Below, piece after piece: positions 25,481 through 37,959 of a stretch of DNA of 64,000 bases. A program made the position numbers and the translations under genes. The notes under the pieces were generated by a model that ran no database searches, was not told the DNA's origin, and saw only the letters and a list, made by a program, of their open reading frames with translations. The stretch covers positions 136,208,899 to 136,272,898 of the forward strand of contig OY744521.1 of NCBI GenBank assembly GCA_963556195.1, read 5' to 3'. The stretch comes from Sepiola atlantica. Its lineage: Eukaryota > Mollusca > Cephalopoda > Sepiida > Sepiolidae. The first letter of the stretch is position 1, and the number at the start of each line of letters is the position of its first letter.

Positions 25481-25621
25481 ATTACACTGAAGAAGGTCGA
25501 TGGAAACCACCTCTGATTTTGCTTTTTTCAGAATTTTTTTAAAAGGACATTTTTAAATTTTATACGTCAACAAATGAGTAATAAATAGAAAGTATATTAA
25601 CATTTATATATTTGTACACTA

Positions 25622-25626
<5 letters not shown>

Positions 25627-25696
<70 letters not shown>
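25627..25696. repeat. (TA)n microsatellite
   Basis: About 34 TA units, directly abutting a fold-back element. Confidence 0.97.
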
Positions 25697-25700
<4 letters not shown>

Positions 25701-25967
25701 AATGAAATAATGTTAGAAACACTGCTATTATTATATATAATGAGGATTTTTTATGATGTATATTAAAAAAGAGGAAAAATGAAACACAAGAAGGGAAACA
25801 AAGATGAATCACTCCGTAACTTTTGTTTTTTCTCTATAAGTCACGGAGTGATTCATCTTTGTTTTCCTTCTCGTGTTTCTTTTTTCCTGTTTTATAATAT
25901 AAATCATTAAAAGAAATCCTCATTATAGATAATAATGGCAGTGTGTATAACATCATTTCACTGTTTA
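25697..25967. repeat. Fold-back element, about 125-bp inverted arms
   Basis: The left arm 25697-25821 (AAACAATGAAATAATGTTAG ... GATGAATCACTCCGTAAC) pairs with the right arm 25839-25967 (GTCACGGAGTGATTCATC ... AACATCATTTCACTGTTT). Inner 30 bp are nearly perfect; outer parts have small indels. The spacer is about 17 nt. No ORF. Confidence 0.93.
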
Positions 25968-25997
25968 TTAAAACTTTGTACCTACAAATATATAAAT

Positions 25998-26014
25998 ATA
26001 TATATATATATATG

Positions 26015-26065
<51 letters not shown>

Positions 26066-26066
26066 G
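25998..26066. repeat. (TA)n(GA)n microsatellite
   Basis: TA units with one TATGTATG break, followed by about ten GA units. Confidence 0.95.
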
Positions 26067-27154
26067 CCGCTATCAATACACATTTCATGAAGTTTATACT
26101 TTTTCTGTAGCAGTTGTGCGATGTGAGCATTATTGTTATCAAACCAGTCTTGATGCTTTCTCTTTGTTAGCCCAAGAACATCTACTGCCGTAATGGTAAC
26201 TATGTGACCTGCCATATTGTTGAATCACCAACGAGTGCATGTGCTGCAAAATCAAGCATAGACAAGAGGTGTCTTCAATTATGACATCTTTTCAGATCAT
26301 CACAACACCTGCCACTTCTGTAGTGTGATTTGTAAAATTCTAACAGGCCTAAAGAGCCATATCTGCGCCGTTACCTGGGAGGTTTTACTCTAATATCACT
26401 TCGATACGCAAAAAGTGCTCATACTCGAAAGTGAATAGACAGCAACGATATATATATACTCGACCTCACGTGACACGTTGGGTCAGTATTTGTTATATAT
26501 ATTATTAAATACTTATAAATTCCAAAATGTTTTCTATAAATATTTAGAAATTCCAAGTTATGACTGCTGCTGTTGTTTTGCACCTCCATAGATTGTTAGT
26601 AATATATAGGTCAGCAACAATTAGCAGTTACGGCTGCTGCTGCGTTCAAACATACATACACAAATATTGATGAAACTTTTGTGATGTCATAGTAGACTTT
26701 GTCTCGCTCTTCTCACTGTCTCTTTATTCCTCTTTCTCTCCCCCTCTCTCTGTCTTGCACTCTCTTTCTCTCATTGTGATTTAATAATGGAATATCTCTA
26801 TCTCTATCTATCTATCTATCTATCTTTCATACTTTTTCTCTCCCCACTTTGCCTCGTGTACTTCATTCCGTTTCTCTCACTACTTTTCACAAATTTTATT
26901 TGACACGATGCTAGCTGACAAAGACATCTTCATTTCCGGTTTAAGAATATCGTTAAATTTTGACTATATATACGGACAGTAATCTGGATATCTCCTCTGT
27001 ATTTATCTGGAATTTTTTAGGTTTTCTGTGAGAGTCACGACTGTGCAAGCTGTTTAAGACTATAATCTTAACACGGGTATTGCTGACGTCTTACAACTGA
27101 AACAATGGATTGAACTTGCAATTCTCGTTTAACAAGTTGACGCCCATCATGTGC

Positions 27155-27160
<6 letters not shown>
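26067..27160. other. Intron sequence without recognised feature
   Basis: Two short related stretches (AGTTATGACTGCTGCTGTTG at 26554 and AGTTACGGCTGCTGCTGCG at 26625) indicate a local duplication of about 70 bp. Pyrimidine-rich run 26690-26830 with CTAT units. No exon. Confidence 0.4.
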
Positions 27161-27202
<42 letters not shown>

Positions 27203-27211
27203 TCTCTCTCT
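27161..27211. repeat. (TC)n microsatellite
   Basis: About 25 TC units with one interruption. Confidence 0.95.
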
Positions 27212-27449
27212 TCTAAACATGCACACGTTGTCCGCGGATCTATGAGTCCAAGGCAGAAAGAGGTCTAAAGAATATTTTGCGAAACACAAGACTAGTTTTA
27301 AATTCCTTAGAATAAAAATAATGGAAGAAAAAAATATTTGAGTTTCCGTAAACTGAGATCTTTCATAGATCATCATCATGTTAAGTCACTTTAGACGGCA
27401 AGCATACCAATCAAGGATACGTCCTCAACAATCAGCCCGGCTGAGTGTT

Positions 27450-27722
27450 GGCCACTGTGACGGCGATGGCCTTGCTCAGTCAGGCTGAATAATTATGGTC
27501 CTGTGCAGTCTTAGGAGGTCAACCTTCCCAGACTTTAACTTTTCTCTTTGAAAAAGGGTTAGTTTATTGTTAATATCTTGAGGCGTCCCTACCGGGGAAT
27601 GCCAACGGGTCTGTTCTGGCGTTTTCTGTGAGCCAGAGTGCACATCTTCTTATGCGCTAGCTTTTAAACCCTACAAATTCCAAACCTTATGTCACATTTT
27701 CCCGTGGTGGGAGAAAATAAAA
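27450..27722 (+). repeat. Dispersed repeat family A, copy 1
   Basis: Blocks GTCCTGTGCAGTCTTAGGAG, TTCTCTTTGAAAAAGGGTTA, TTGAGGCGTCCCTACCGGGG and ATGTCACATTTTCCCGTGG recur in the same order at 49920-50140 and 56290-56535 and inverted at 48620-48785. No protein frame; A-rich at the 3' end (AAAATAAAAAC). Length and lack of ORF suggest a SINE. Confidence 0.85.
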
Positions 27723-28790
27723 ACAACTAAAATCTTTCATTTGGCACAAAATAAACACCAGAAAAAATAAACACCAGAAAAAATAAACACCAGAAAATAT
27801 AAACAAAGCTGACGAGTTAGATTTCCGAATTGTTTTAAATAAATATCTTTTTTTGTCTTTCTTTATATTCTAACTCTTCCAAAAAATAAATAATTAAAAA
27901 GACTTCGGTTAGTTTTCAAGCTGGTATTTCTTGAGTTACAGCCTGAATTTTTTATAACTAATTTCACATTCTATACATACGGAGTTTTTTTGTTTTTTTT
28001 TTGGGGGGGGGGACGTTTACTACTTTTGATTTCCAAAACATCTATTTTTTGCCGCTTTTTTTTTCAACCTTGCTGGCTCTAAAATTACAGCCATAAAATT
28101 AACATAAACTTGAGAAAAAAAAACGCCATTTTTAATCAAAAATAAATATGCCGCTTTATTCGTTGTTTGACTTTTTACTTGATTAAAGGGAAATGACCCA
28201 TATGTTTTAATCTTATTTATCCATCTGTAATAGTTGTACTAATTTTATTATCTTCATCTTATATTTATTTTCTCACATGGGTCATTACATGTGGTGTTCC
28301 CTGGAGTCTGAGTTTCTCTCAGTTTCTTCGGATTTCTAGCACTCTCTGCATTTTTCAATCACCGTTGCAGCTCGCTTAGTTTTTTCGCACCAGCCGTTTA
28401 CTATTGAGTTCTCGCTGATAATGACCAGTAAAATTGAAGCCGCTTCAAGGTTACAGTACTTATCTTACCTTTCAAATCGAGGTTATGATGGTGCTATCTT
28501 TCTATCTTCTCAACCCCCTCAAAGCTACTATTTGTGGCACCAGACGATGTTGTTGTCTTTGCGGGGTTTTTTATTGTTTATTAGGGGGGTATATTCTTGG
28601 GTGTTTTATATCTACACAAGTGGTCTCAGTTCCTTTTGGGTTGGTCTTAGTACCTTTTGATTGGTCTCAGTTCCTTTGGATTGGTCTTAGTACCTTAACT
28701 ATCTAAGTACATGTAGATGAAGAACCCGTTATAACGTAGTGACGATTTCTCCAACTTCGACGACTAAACTAACTTTTATACGAGGAAGTC
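27723..28790. other. Intron, A/T homopolymer-rich
   Basis: Contains AAAATAAACACCAGA repeated about three and a half times at 27745-27800 (16-17 bp period), a T8G9 run near 27990-28012, and at 28626-28697 a tandem pair of a 36-bp unit built on TTGGTCTTAGTACCTTT. No exon seen. Confidence 0.6.
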
Positions 28791-28799
28791 CCTATTTAC

Positions 28800-28995
28800 T
28801 TGCATTCCCTATGAAGACAGAGTTAGACAAAATGTCAGCTTTTAATGCGTGGAAAATAACTTCCCAAAATTGGGTACTCTCAATTGAGACAAAACTAAAA
28901 CTTGTCTCAGTCTAGAAGGATTTCTTCTTCGATGACTGAAGGCAGAAAAGATATTAATCTTTTATCCCAGCCCGAAGAAGCGCTTCTATGCAGTC
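28800..28995 (+). repeat. Dispersed repeat family B, copy 1
   Basis: GAGTTAGACAAAATGTCAGC, CTTCTTCGATGACTGAAGGC and AGAAAAGAT-TTTTATCCCAGCC match 63262-63450 in order, and the inverse at 37440-37595. Confidence 0.8.
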
Positions 28996-30960
28996 GATAT
29001 TAGACTTACAAACTTGTAATTTGGGAGGAATGGGATCCATATACATGTTATCGTAAAGTGTTTATATTTTTTAATCATAAAATGGCACCTGAAGGAGTAT
29101 GAATTGTTGATTTTAATGAGATTTAAAACATCGTTGAATTACACAAAATGAAACATTTTGAAATCCTCTAAAATGGATACATCTTCTATCACATACCTTT
29201 AGTCATATACGTTCTATTTTAATATAGTTGTTTTTTTCTATGGCAGTATTTTGTATTGAGTTGATCTATTTGCGACTTTGATCTTTCGAAATGTTTCAAT
29301 ATTCTCTGGTGCTCTATGAATCTCCACTGAGTTTTGTTTAATTCTGATTTTATTGAGATCTAAACCATGTGTAAATGGCACACAATTTTATACATTCAAT
29401 AAATGTAAGAAAATTTCGATCATTGTAAAACCAATTGAGGCGAGCAAATTCCATAAAATAAAAAAACTTCCATTATGCAATCAGTATTTTTTTTTACTTT
29501 TAATTATAGCAAGTATGTTTAATTTTTTTTTTTCTGGTCCAACCTCTTGAAAATTTAATTTTAGAGGGATACGCGCTCTAAACGCAATGTAGAGCCGGCG
29601 ATCAAATTTATATTTCAGCCGACTCGCCACCTCTTAATATGCAACAATACAATAGATCTCATTTTTCAAATTATAATTATAATCTATGATTCTGTCTAGA
29701 CGGGTATTACAACTAGTAAACATATATGATGATAAGAAAGAATGAATTTTTGAATGCGTCATGCAAAGGGTCTATTTTGTATCTGCTATTTTCATCGTCG
29801 CTCTTTTGTCATAGACCTCAAAGAACAAACACATGCGCTTAATAATTTAAAAGCCTACTTACTTAAGAAGAAAAAGATAAACAACAGTGATGGGGCAATT
29901 TATTATCTGCCGGCATTCCGCCAAAGAACGATTGATGGTTGAAAATGTTTTATGTCTTTTACCAATGTTAAAAAGCATAACAATCATAGAATCATAAATT
30001 GAGTGACGTTAGTATCAGCATCTCATTAGAATAAATCACAGGTGTGCACAGGTGTTTAGATGTCTGAGAAAAGGTATTAAAAACTTCTGAACAATTGTGT
30101 TTCTTGGGAGACTAAAAAATAGAAAATCTGCAAGTGGGGAGAACCTGCATAAAAAGGGTACGTTGTCTTTTCATAATTATCTAATCTTGCAATATAAAAG
30201 CAACTCGTGATAAGAAACATTGACTCATAGTAACATTCCCACATGAAAGAGCATTCTGACTGCTTATTAATAGATAGCTTTATCACATAAACAACCTCAT
30301 GTATATAACTAATATGTTAGAGGATCAGAGTGAACATCTTACGGTCTCGTTTTTTTATCTAACTTTCGTAATCCGTTTTTTTTGTTGTTTTTTTTTGTTA
30401 ATTAATATCAGTACATTGTTTAATCCCGGGCAACGTCAAACGGCTAGTAAAATACGATTTATTGATTAAATGCTGAATATTTTTTAATATGATTTTTAAA
30501 TAATTCTATGATTTTGGTTATTTAAAATAATTGAGACGTTTATTTATTTACAAAGAGTAATTTCCTATTTAGGGGTGTGTAAAATATATTCAGGGGTCTT
30601 TGCAGAACCTTAGCGCTGTTACTGACATTGATAATCATTACGCAGCCTTCGGGGTCTCGCGTAAGATCTAAATATCCGTAAAAATAGTATAGTCTTTAAC
30701 ACGATGATGAATTCTTACGCAATTTTTTTTTTTTATTTATTTATTTATTCTTTTTTTTTACTGCCACTTCCGTTAATGTAATACGTACACGTGTTGTAAA
30801 CGTGTATTTATTCTGGTTGGGAGAACATGTGTGTTTGCCTTCGTCGTACGTAAATAATAAATATTATTTTGTTTTTGTGTGTCGCCGGCTTGTGTGCACA
30901 GGTCAATATACTTAGTAATAAAATAAAGAAACAAAACTCTTCATTTTTCGGTTAATTTAT
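28996..30960. other. Intron sequence without recognised feature
   Basis: AT-rich; open frames at 29353-29942 and 30077-30286 lack motifs. 30720-30770 is a T-rich run with TTTA units. 30770-30905 is somewhat GC-richer but unassigned. Confidence 0.3.
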
Positions 30961-30974
30961 CAGCATGTGTAAAC

Positions 30975-30976
<2 letters not shown>

Positions 30977-31060
<84 letters not shown>

Positions 31061-31153
31061 CGTGTGTGTGTGTATATATATATATGTGTGTGTGTGTATA
31101 TATATATATAGAGAGAGAGACAATGAAAAGATATAGGAATAGAGAGATACATT

Positions 31154-31239
<86 letters not shown>

Positions 31240-31240
31240 A
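30977..31240. repeat. Compound (CA)n(TA)n(TG)n(TA)n microsatellite
   Basis: CA run 30979-31020, TA, TG, TA, TG, TA, a short unique piece with GAGAGA, then CA and a long TA tract 31172-31230. CA on the left and TG in the middle make this strand self-complementary. Confidence 0.95.
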
Positions 31241-31299
31241 TTATAAATATTTGTTTTAATCTATATCCGTATACGTTTCATATTTTCGAGAATCGAATA

Positions 31300-31460
31300 T
31301 ATATGTAGGGATAATTATTCATACCAGTCGCAGGATTCGAAACCCCGGAACACGAGTCGTGCTATAACCCAAATTCTGACGCCTTAACCCACTCGGATAC
31401 TATGAACAATCTGATAAATCTTTAAACCTGTTATAGGCAGCTATCGTCAGTAGTGTTCAA
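31300..31460 (-). repeat. tRNA-like SINE remnant
   Basis: The reverse complement reads CCGAGTGGGTTAAGGCGTCA (box A region, tRNA-Leu/Ser type) and, about 45 nt later, GGGTTTCGAATCCTGCG (box B). It is followed on that strand by an AT-rich tail and a TA microsatellite, as at 32635 and 59170. No intact acceptor stem, so not a tRNA gene. Confidence 0.72.
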
Positions 31461-31477
31461 TTACTGAAGAAACATGC

Positions 31478-31479
<2 letters not shown>

Positions 31480-31525
<46 letters not shown>
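31480..31525. repeat. (TA)n microsatellite
   Basis: About 22 TA units. Confidence 0.95.
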
Positions 31526-31529
<4 letters not shown>

Positions 31530-31649
31530 AATTATTTAATACCAAATATTTTTTATTATTCTAAATTATTTATAATTATTTTATATTATGTAAATAATTC
31601 TCTCTATATGTATTCAGATGCACGCACACATACATACGTATGTGGAGGT

Positions 31650-31655
31650 TATATT

Positions 31656-31721
<66 letters not shown>
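31650..31721. repeat. (TA)n(TG)n microsatellite
   Basis: TA run followed by about 21 TG units. Confidence 0.96.
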
Positions 31722-31723
<2 letters not shown>

Positions 31724-32234
31724 TATAAGTGCGTGTAATAGCCTGCTGGTGGGTGAGTCAAGCAATAACAAGTGGGACCTGTCCATGTTGTTTCGTTTAG
31801 TCATGGCTTGTTTCTTCCATCTGATAAAGTCATTTAAACTTGCACTCAACTGACGGCATTATTACTCGCTGCTGATCCTTGGGAAAATCTTGTTCTTCTG
31901 TCCAATGAGTTAATTAACAAGTATCATATTACGAAATCTGCCTAATCAGATTTTTGAACACATTTTCTGAATTTTCATTGGCTAAAAGAATAATACAAAC
32001 GTATATATTTACGAATTAGTACCAGAGACGTATTATTTATGAAGCTGAGAAGCTTGAAGCTATCGGTATCCCAAGGAACTAGGGGCCTATCAATTCTTTT
32101 GTATTTCTTTAGTACTGCTATATGCACATCGCCACATAATGGTTTAAAGCATCTTGAGAGTTGAATCATAGTAATACATTCTCGTATATATTTAGAATGT
32201 ACATATCTTATTTATAAAAATAATTACTATGTTA

Positions 32235-32380
32235 CTGTATTCGTAAATAAAATATAGGGTTTATTTATCTCACATTCAGATATGACTGTCACGATGGCCG
32301 AGTAGTTAAAAATCTTGGATTTGAGTTTTTAGAGTCCAGGATACAAATAGTTCGGTCGGCAGTACAGTTATATCAGCCAC
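32235..32380 (+). repeat. tRNA-like SINE remnant, inverted partner of 32630-32770
   Basis: CACGATGGCCGAGTAGTTAA is a tRNA-Leu/Ser-like box A; a degenerate box B (AGTTCGGTCGG) follows 60 nt on. The upstream string ATAGGGTTTATTTATCTC is the reverse complement of GAGAAATAAACCCTAT at 32738, so the two copies lie head to head. Confidence 0.7.
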
Positions 32381-32629
32381 ACTGATGATTTTTAGTGAAC
32401 ATGAAACATATATGTGTGTGGATGATAAATATTTATGTATCAAAAATAATTATATACTTTCCGATAACATGCTTATGGATATCATTCCTCCCAAATTGCA
32501 AGTTTGTAAGTCTACATATAATTATAATTATTTAATATATATAATATATAATTATTTAATAATTAATATTTAATTATTATTAGCATACGTATGTGTTTCA
32601 TTCTTGTGGAATCTTCAATGTGGAGATAA

Positions 32630-32770
32630 CTATTCAAACAGGTCGTATGATTCGAACCCGGAACATGAGTCACCTTTGACTCAAATCTGAGCGCTCGAAC
32701 CAATGAAGCCAATTTAAACCGCTATTCGACAAGTAGAGAAATAAACCCTATTTATGTCGATTCAAGCGGA
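32630..32770 (-). repeat. tRNA-like SINE remnant
   Basis: Reverse complement has GGGTTCGAATCATACGACC (box B) and a box A-like stretch further upstream. AT-rich tail with CATACGTATG on the plus-strand 5' side, as in the copy near 59150. Confidence 0.65.
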
Positions 32771-33640
32771 CAAATCACGTAGAACTTGCATTTTAGCTTA
32801 GATTTGACGTCTTATATTATTTCTATTTATAGACAGGGGCTATACATCATTATTTAATAATAAATTTTAATTATTTCCCACATATACATATGTTACATCC
32901 TTGCGGAATCTCTCTCTCTCTCTTTCTCTTTCTATCCCTCGCTCTCTCCTTCTCTCTATCAATCTATCTTCGAATGATGTACACGAGATAATAAAATAAA
33001 GAACTGTATGTGTTTGCATTAATTAGTTGCCCAGACAGACGACTCCCTAAAGAATAAGCATAAGTCCCGCCCATAAGATAACCAATCAACTTTGCAGAAA
33101 ATTCCATTTCACACTCTCTTTCTTTCACAAGACAATCATCACCATCAGCGGCGTATCAACCTCCAAAGAATCTAGACTCTATACGAAATATGTAGAGACT
33201 ATAACTAATTACTTGATCTGACGAATGCATATACAATTGCGTTTCGTTAATACTCCTTAGATCAAAAGGCACTCTACGAATGATCCATCATCGATACATT
33301 TCAATATTCTTTATCAATATTGTTCTCTGTCGGACTATTGTCCACGTGTTTGCTATTTATTTATGAATAGGTTTTGCTCGATCTGCTCGTAAGCCTTCTT
33401 TGTGTATAGTTCATCAATAATGATGTTTTTCATATATCCAAGCGTATTATGTGCGCTAGTATTTCCTATGTAATTAAATTCGATAAACTAGAAAACATCA
33501 GCGTACACAATACACTAATCATCAAGAACATTGAATACGGGAAAAACATCGCCGTTGACGACAAACGATACAAATAATGATAACTTCCTCATGTAAAAGA
33601 TTCGGACAATAAAATCTTTATCTGGTTTCTCCTTTCTTTT
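32771..33640. other. Intron sequence without recognised feature
   Basis: A short TC-rich run at 32910-32970. 32870-32915 resembles the tail of the SINE family (CATATACATATGTTACATCC). No exon before the TM2 exon. Confidence 0.35.
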
Positions 33641-33646
33641 TTGCAG

Positions 33647-33746
33647 ATTGACAAGCGATCGGGTTCGAATCCATGAAAATCTTGCCATTTCAATCATTCT
33701 CGTTCAACTTATTTTCCTCATCGGTATGAACCGTAAAGATGCCCCT
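33647..33746 (+). CDS. aGPCR exon: intracellular loop 1 and TM2
   Basis: This 100-nt exon follows the acceptor CCTTTCTTTTTTGCAG and ends at GTAAGT. It has one base closing Arg, then 33 codons: LTSDRVRIHENLA (loop 1), the helix ISIILVQLIFLIGM, and NRKDAP of extracellular loop 1. The 'I-H-x-N-L-A/C' motif entering TM2 and the 'FLIG' at its end are standard in adhesion GPCRs. It ends in phase 0. Confidence 0.95.
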
Positions 33747-35592
33747 GTAAGTATGAGTATTCAAAGCGAAACACATTGCTATGCTAGATGCAATTTTGAA
33801 TCGAAGCCAATATCGTCTCATGACATATTCGAACAAAGTATAATTGCATATTCACTTTTATTATTATTATCCTTGTTGTATTTTTGTTTGTTATGCTAAA
33901 GCCAATCGTTAGTTTGCATATCATAATCGGTGTTCTCGCCGTATGTTCCCTTTTGCTGACCGAACATCTCGTTGTTTGTTTCGCTTGCACGGCTGTTTTT
34001 TTTTTGGGGGGGGGGTAGAATTCGCGACCATATTTCTCGTGTTTACAGTCAAGAAACAAAAAATTCTGTGATATTTTACAAATGTATTTTAAGCTAAATC
34101 TCATATGGCAGAGAGAAGGCGAGCATTAAAGAGAAAGAAAATGAAGAGAGAGAGTGAGTATGTGAATCAAACAGTTCTGAATCGTCAGGTAACTAACTGC
34201 TTTTTTCACTTATCATTATGATAGTGGGAGATAGATATTGCTTGTGAAAACATCTGTCAGTCTACACTAGGTACATGGCTCGAATACATGCCGTTTACAT
34301 TCCTAACGAGCTTTTTATATTAGTCATCCCGCAATTCGTAATCAATCTATCCTTGTCAAATAACTTAGCCATGATGCGTATAGTGGATTAATTTGGATCC
34401 CCATCGTTACCGTCTTCATTATCGTCTTCTTTATGCTGTGGTGAAAAGTGTAGTGTCTATTCTTCGGTTGTATTCCAGGAACACGGTGCGAATGGTCCAA
34501 AGGTTTTGAAATCTGAAATTTATAGACGAATAAAGTAATCTAACACCCTCATGACACTGCTCAAAGCGACAATTTTTATTTTTTATGATTTTCTTTTTTC
34601 AAATGTATTTTTGTATTCCTCTGATGACATTCAAATGAGATAAATAAATGTATTCTTATGTTAGTCAAAACAAATTAGAATATCGTTTGAGATTTCCCCT
34701 GTGATTAGATCGGGTGTTTATCTTGTATCCACGTGATGACCAAATCAGGGTCGCCATCATGTTTTCTTATTCGAATCGGTTGTACCGCATATGGCTTGGG
34801 GTGAATAAAAACGACGTAGAATATTTCTAATATCCATTTATTCAACTCTAAAAACCATCATTAACGGCCAGTGAAGTTGCATCAGATATTCCTAAGACCT
34901 TTGATTGTCATCTAATCTAGACAGCTCTGATAACAGGGGACCCACACGAACGTACATATGTTGCCGCCGTTAATCACTAACTACTTAACTATTGACTATT
35001 TCTAAATGCCCCTCTGTTCTTCCATGTGATTGTGTCCGACCAATCAGAACATTTGACAGAGACAATTTCTCAGATAAATAAAATAAAGAATGAACTCCTA
35101 TGTAATGCATTATTTTATTTTTGTTGGATATTTTTTCGCGATCGCATAGTGGTGTTATTTTGACTCCACGTGTAAACCGGGAACGAGTTATTATTTTCAA
35201 TTTGGGTTTTCGTATTTTTTCAACTGCATAGATGAATGAATGACCATGAACAGCGTAGTATATTTGAATTTATTCAATTCCATAATCCTCATTTCAGATA
35301 GGTGTGTTTGCATTATAAATTGCTGGGGATTTACACAAGTAATTTATTTAAGATAACCAGGGTAAAGAGTATCTTCACCCGACCACCTGCGTGCTTCATA
35401 TCTCACATACTGCTTTAACAAACTATCTATGCGTAAAGTCCCTCAAGACAACTTTACACGTGATCTCGTTTCGCCAATCCCAGCTGAATATTTTTCAACT
35501 TCATCTTTTACTATTTAAAATCTGTCTAAAATTCTTTTCTCTGATTTCCTTTAAAACTAACAATGATTTTAATTACCATTTCTCTCCAAAAG
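33747..35592. other. TM2-TM3 intron, no recognised element
   Basis: AT-rich with a T9G10 run near 33998-34016. Open frames at 33784-34104 (minus) and 34985-35200 (minus) are motif-free. Confidence 0.35.
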
Positions 35593-35743
35593 ATTATGTG
35601 CAAGACGGTGGCCATTCTTCTTCATTACGCGATGATGTCAATGTTTTGTTGGATGTTGGTTGAAGGCATTCACCTTTATATCGTCTTGGTTAAAGTATTT
35701 AGAACAGGAAGTCATCTCAAGAAGTACGCTCTCATTGGATGGG
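35593..35743 (+). CDS. aGPCR exon: TM3, loop 2 and start of TM4
   Basis: This 151-nt exon starts in phase 0 after TCTCTCCAAAAG and ends with one base before GTGAGT. IMCKTVAILLHYAMM holds the conserved extracellular Cys at the top of TM3. The core reads FCWMLVEGIHLYIVLVKVF, which matches the most conserved stretch of the family (xxWMxxEGxxLYxxLVxVF). RTGSHLKKYALIGWG gives a basic intracellular loop 2 and the entry to TM4. The acceptor tract is purine-containing and modest, but the frame and the conserved protein fix it. Confidence 0.96.
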
Positions 35744-36494
35744 GTGAGTATATAAATGTAACACATTAATGCAAAATAAAGCGAACATTTTTTTTAAATA
35801 ACAAAAAGATAGAAATTGCTTAATACCAAATGCAAATTTTTTTAAATCATGTTGACCAAATTACAAATACCTCAAATCTTTAACGAAAATGTATAACCTC
35901 CACATAAGTAGATGCATCTGGTTATTGTTGTTTAATTTAATCAATTTGTACATTCAGTTTTAAAATATTGACTTAACTTGTCTTGAGCTATCCATCAATT
36001 GACGGTAAAACGGTCACAACGTTCGTGTAAGTGCTATTATTGAACTTTATTATATTTTATCTAATAGCGATTTTATATGCAGCAAACCTCTAAAAGTAAG
36101 GCTTACGCTTAAGGGATCTTAAGAAGTTGAAATTCAGAGAATTTTGCTTAACTGGTGTCTAATCACTATGGATCAAATTCAATGTAAATCTAAATATTTA
36201 AATTTTTTCAAATAGGATGTTTTCCCCATGTAATGCCTCCCTTTAAAGTACCCCAAAGAAACTGAAGTTTGGGGAATGTTTATTAATTGATGCCTAATAA
36301 TTATTGTGTGTGAGCACTAAAAATGGACACATTTTTCTATGTTTAAGATGACAACGGTGATTACAGAACAATTTTCATAAATGAATGCTTGTCGGGTCAC
36401 TGTGCCTCGTTGTTTTGTGTACGTGTTGTATTCTTAAATGTTGCAGTAACTTTTTATTTACTCAATAAAATATTACAATTCCTATTATTCGCAG

Positions 36495-36561
36495 GTCTTC
36501 CTTTGATAATTGTTGGCATACCAGTTGGTCTGGCTTTCCAGGATTATGGCCAAGGAAGTAT
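36495..36561 (+). CDS. aGPCR exon: TM4 and extracellular loop 2
   Basis: This 67-nt exon lies only 0.75 kb after the TM3 exon. Acceptor ATTATTCGCAG, donor GTAAGT. It completes Gly and encodes LPLIIVGIPVGLAFQ, then DYGQGS and the first two bases of Met. The pattern 'GWGxPLxIVGIxxxxxxxxYG' is characteristic of TM4 and loop 2 in adhesion receptors. The Y-G pair sits just before the loop-2 Cys, which is on the next exon. Confidence 0.94.
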
Positions 36562-37430
36562 GTAAGTACAAAGAGTTTATTTACTCGTTTTATTATGTGC
36601 TGGCAGAACCGGGCAAGAAAGGACAATGAAATGTCGAGTAAGGCCGAGCCAGACATTCTCTAATATAATCGAGGTCAACGAGAAATAATGAGTTTGCCGA
36701 GAGTAATGCTGTTGCCGGTGGACTTTTTTCTCGGGTGCTTACGTTGTTTCGGCTGAATCATTAGGATAGACGTTTTCATTTTTTTTTTTTGTCTAATGTA
36801 AATATTTGTTGCAGGTACCAATTAAGCTTAAATAAATAACTTAATCGTAAAACATGATTAATTATTTCTCTCCTATCAATAAAGTTTCGAAAGATACAGT
36901 AGTGTCTTTAGATGTTTCTCTTTTGTTTAGGATCACGTCTAAACATAGATTTATACTTTACTTTTTCGATGACTATTTGGCTAGTAAATGAAATTCACTA
37001 AACACGGGATATCTTAAGTAGTTAAGCCCATAGAGAAAATACCGCATTATGGTGAAAGTGTCTAGTTTAAAAGAAGATTACAGACCAGCACGAATCCTTC
37101 AACTCAAATGTATTTGCCTTGTGCCTTTTTTTTGTTATGAAGATTCTATAGCAAATAAATATGGACTTTTACCAATACCATCTTTGTATATAAATATATT
37201 TATTAAAAACATAAAATTTCCAACAAATTTTGGGATATCTTTAGTAGAACAACCCCAAATGTAAATGTGGTATTGTGGTTACTGAGATTATTCTAGTTAA
37301 GAAAAGAATATACATTTATATCACTGTAGACCAAGAATAACCAACGGCACACAAATACTCTACACTTTTGATGACCTTGTGCCTAATTTGTTTAAAATGT
37401 ATTTTTTTAAATATTTTCAGCAAATAAATA
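36562..37430. other. TM4-TM5 intron, first part, no recognised element
   Basis: AT-rich; nothing supported. Confidence 0.3.
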
Positions 37431-37439
37431 ATCAAAGTG

Positions 37440-37595
37440 TAGTATGTGTTCTGATACTTCATCTTTTCAGTCCTCGGTCAGTGAAGAAGAAGTCCTTAGA
37501 CTAGAAGGCATTTCTTTAATATTTTTTGTCCCTTTTTGGTGAGCTAAATTTTTCCTCACATTGAAGAAAGGACCTTCTGGCAAATAAATAGGGAC
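37440..37595 (-). repeat. Dispersed repeat family B, copy 2
   Basis: The reverse complement reads CTTCTTCACTGACCGAGGAC followed by TGAAAAGATGAAGTATCAGA and ACTACACTTTGAT, matching 63375-63445 closely. Confidence 0.82.
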
Positions 37596-37959
37596 TCATA
37601 ATTTGCTATTTAGGTAGACTAATTAATAGTATTATTTGCTTTCCACTATACCAGGTTGAAACATTGGTGCTCATTAGATGCACCCACAATTGTCTATAAA
37701 ATGATCTGTCCGTCCGTCGGTTTGTCACGTTTAACTTTGGAAGAACATTTGGTCGCTAAACGCGCAGATTGAATTGCTTCATCTTATGAGTATCTGTTCT
37801 TTTTTTTTCTAATCTTATTTTAGTGTGTTGCTTGCACTCACACTACCTGCCATTCATTGTACGCACCCAATAGATGTTTTAATAGTAGATTAAACTATTA
37901 CCCTTGTTTTGGGTTATGTTTATTCGGAAATGTTTAAAACGGTTATAAATGAACTGGGA

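Noticed and set aside
28421..28706. Two overlapping hydrophobic frames
   Set aside because: They depend on a short tandem repeat and show no conserved motif.
32281..32375. Functional tRNA-Leu/Ser gene
   Set aside because: Box A is good, but box B is degenerate and there is no paired acceptor stem.
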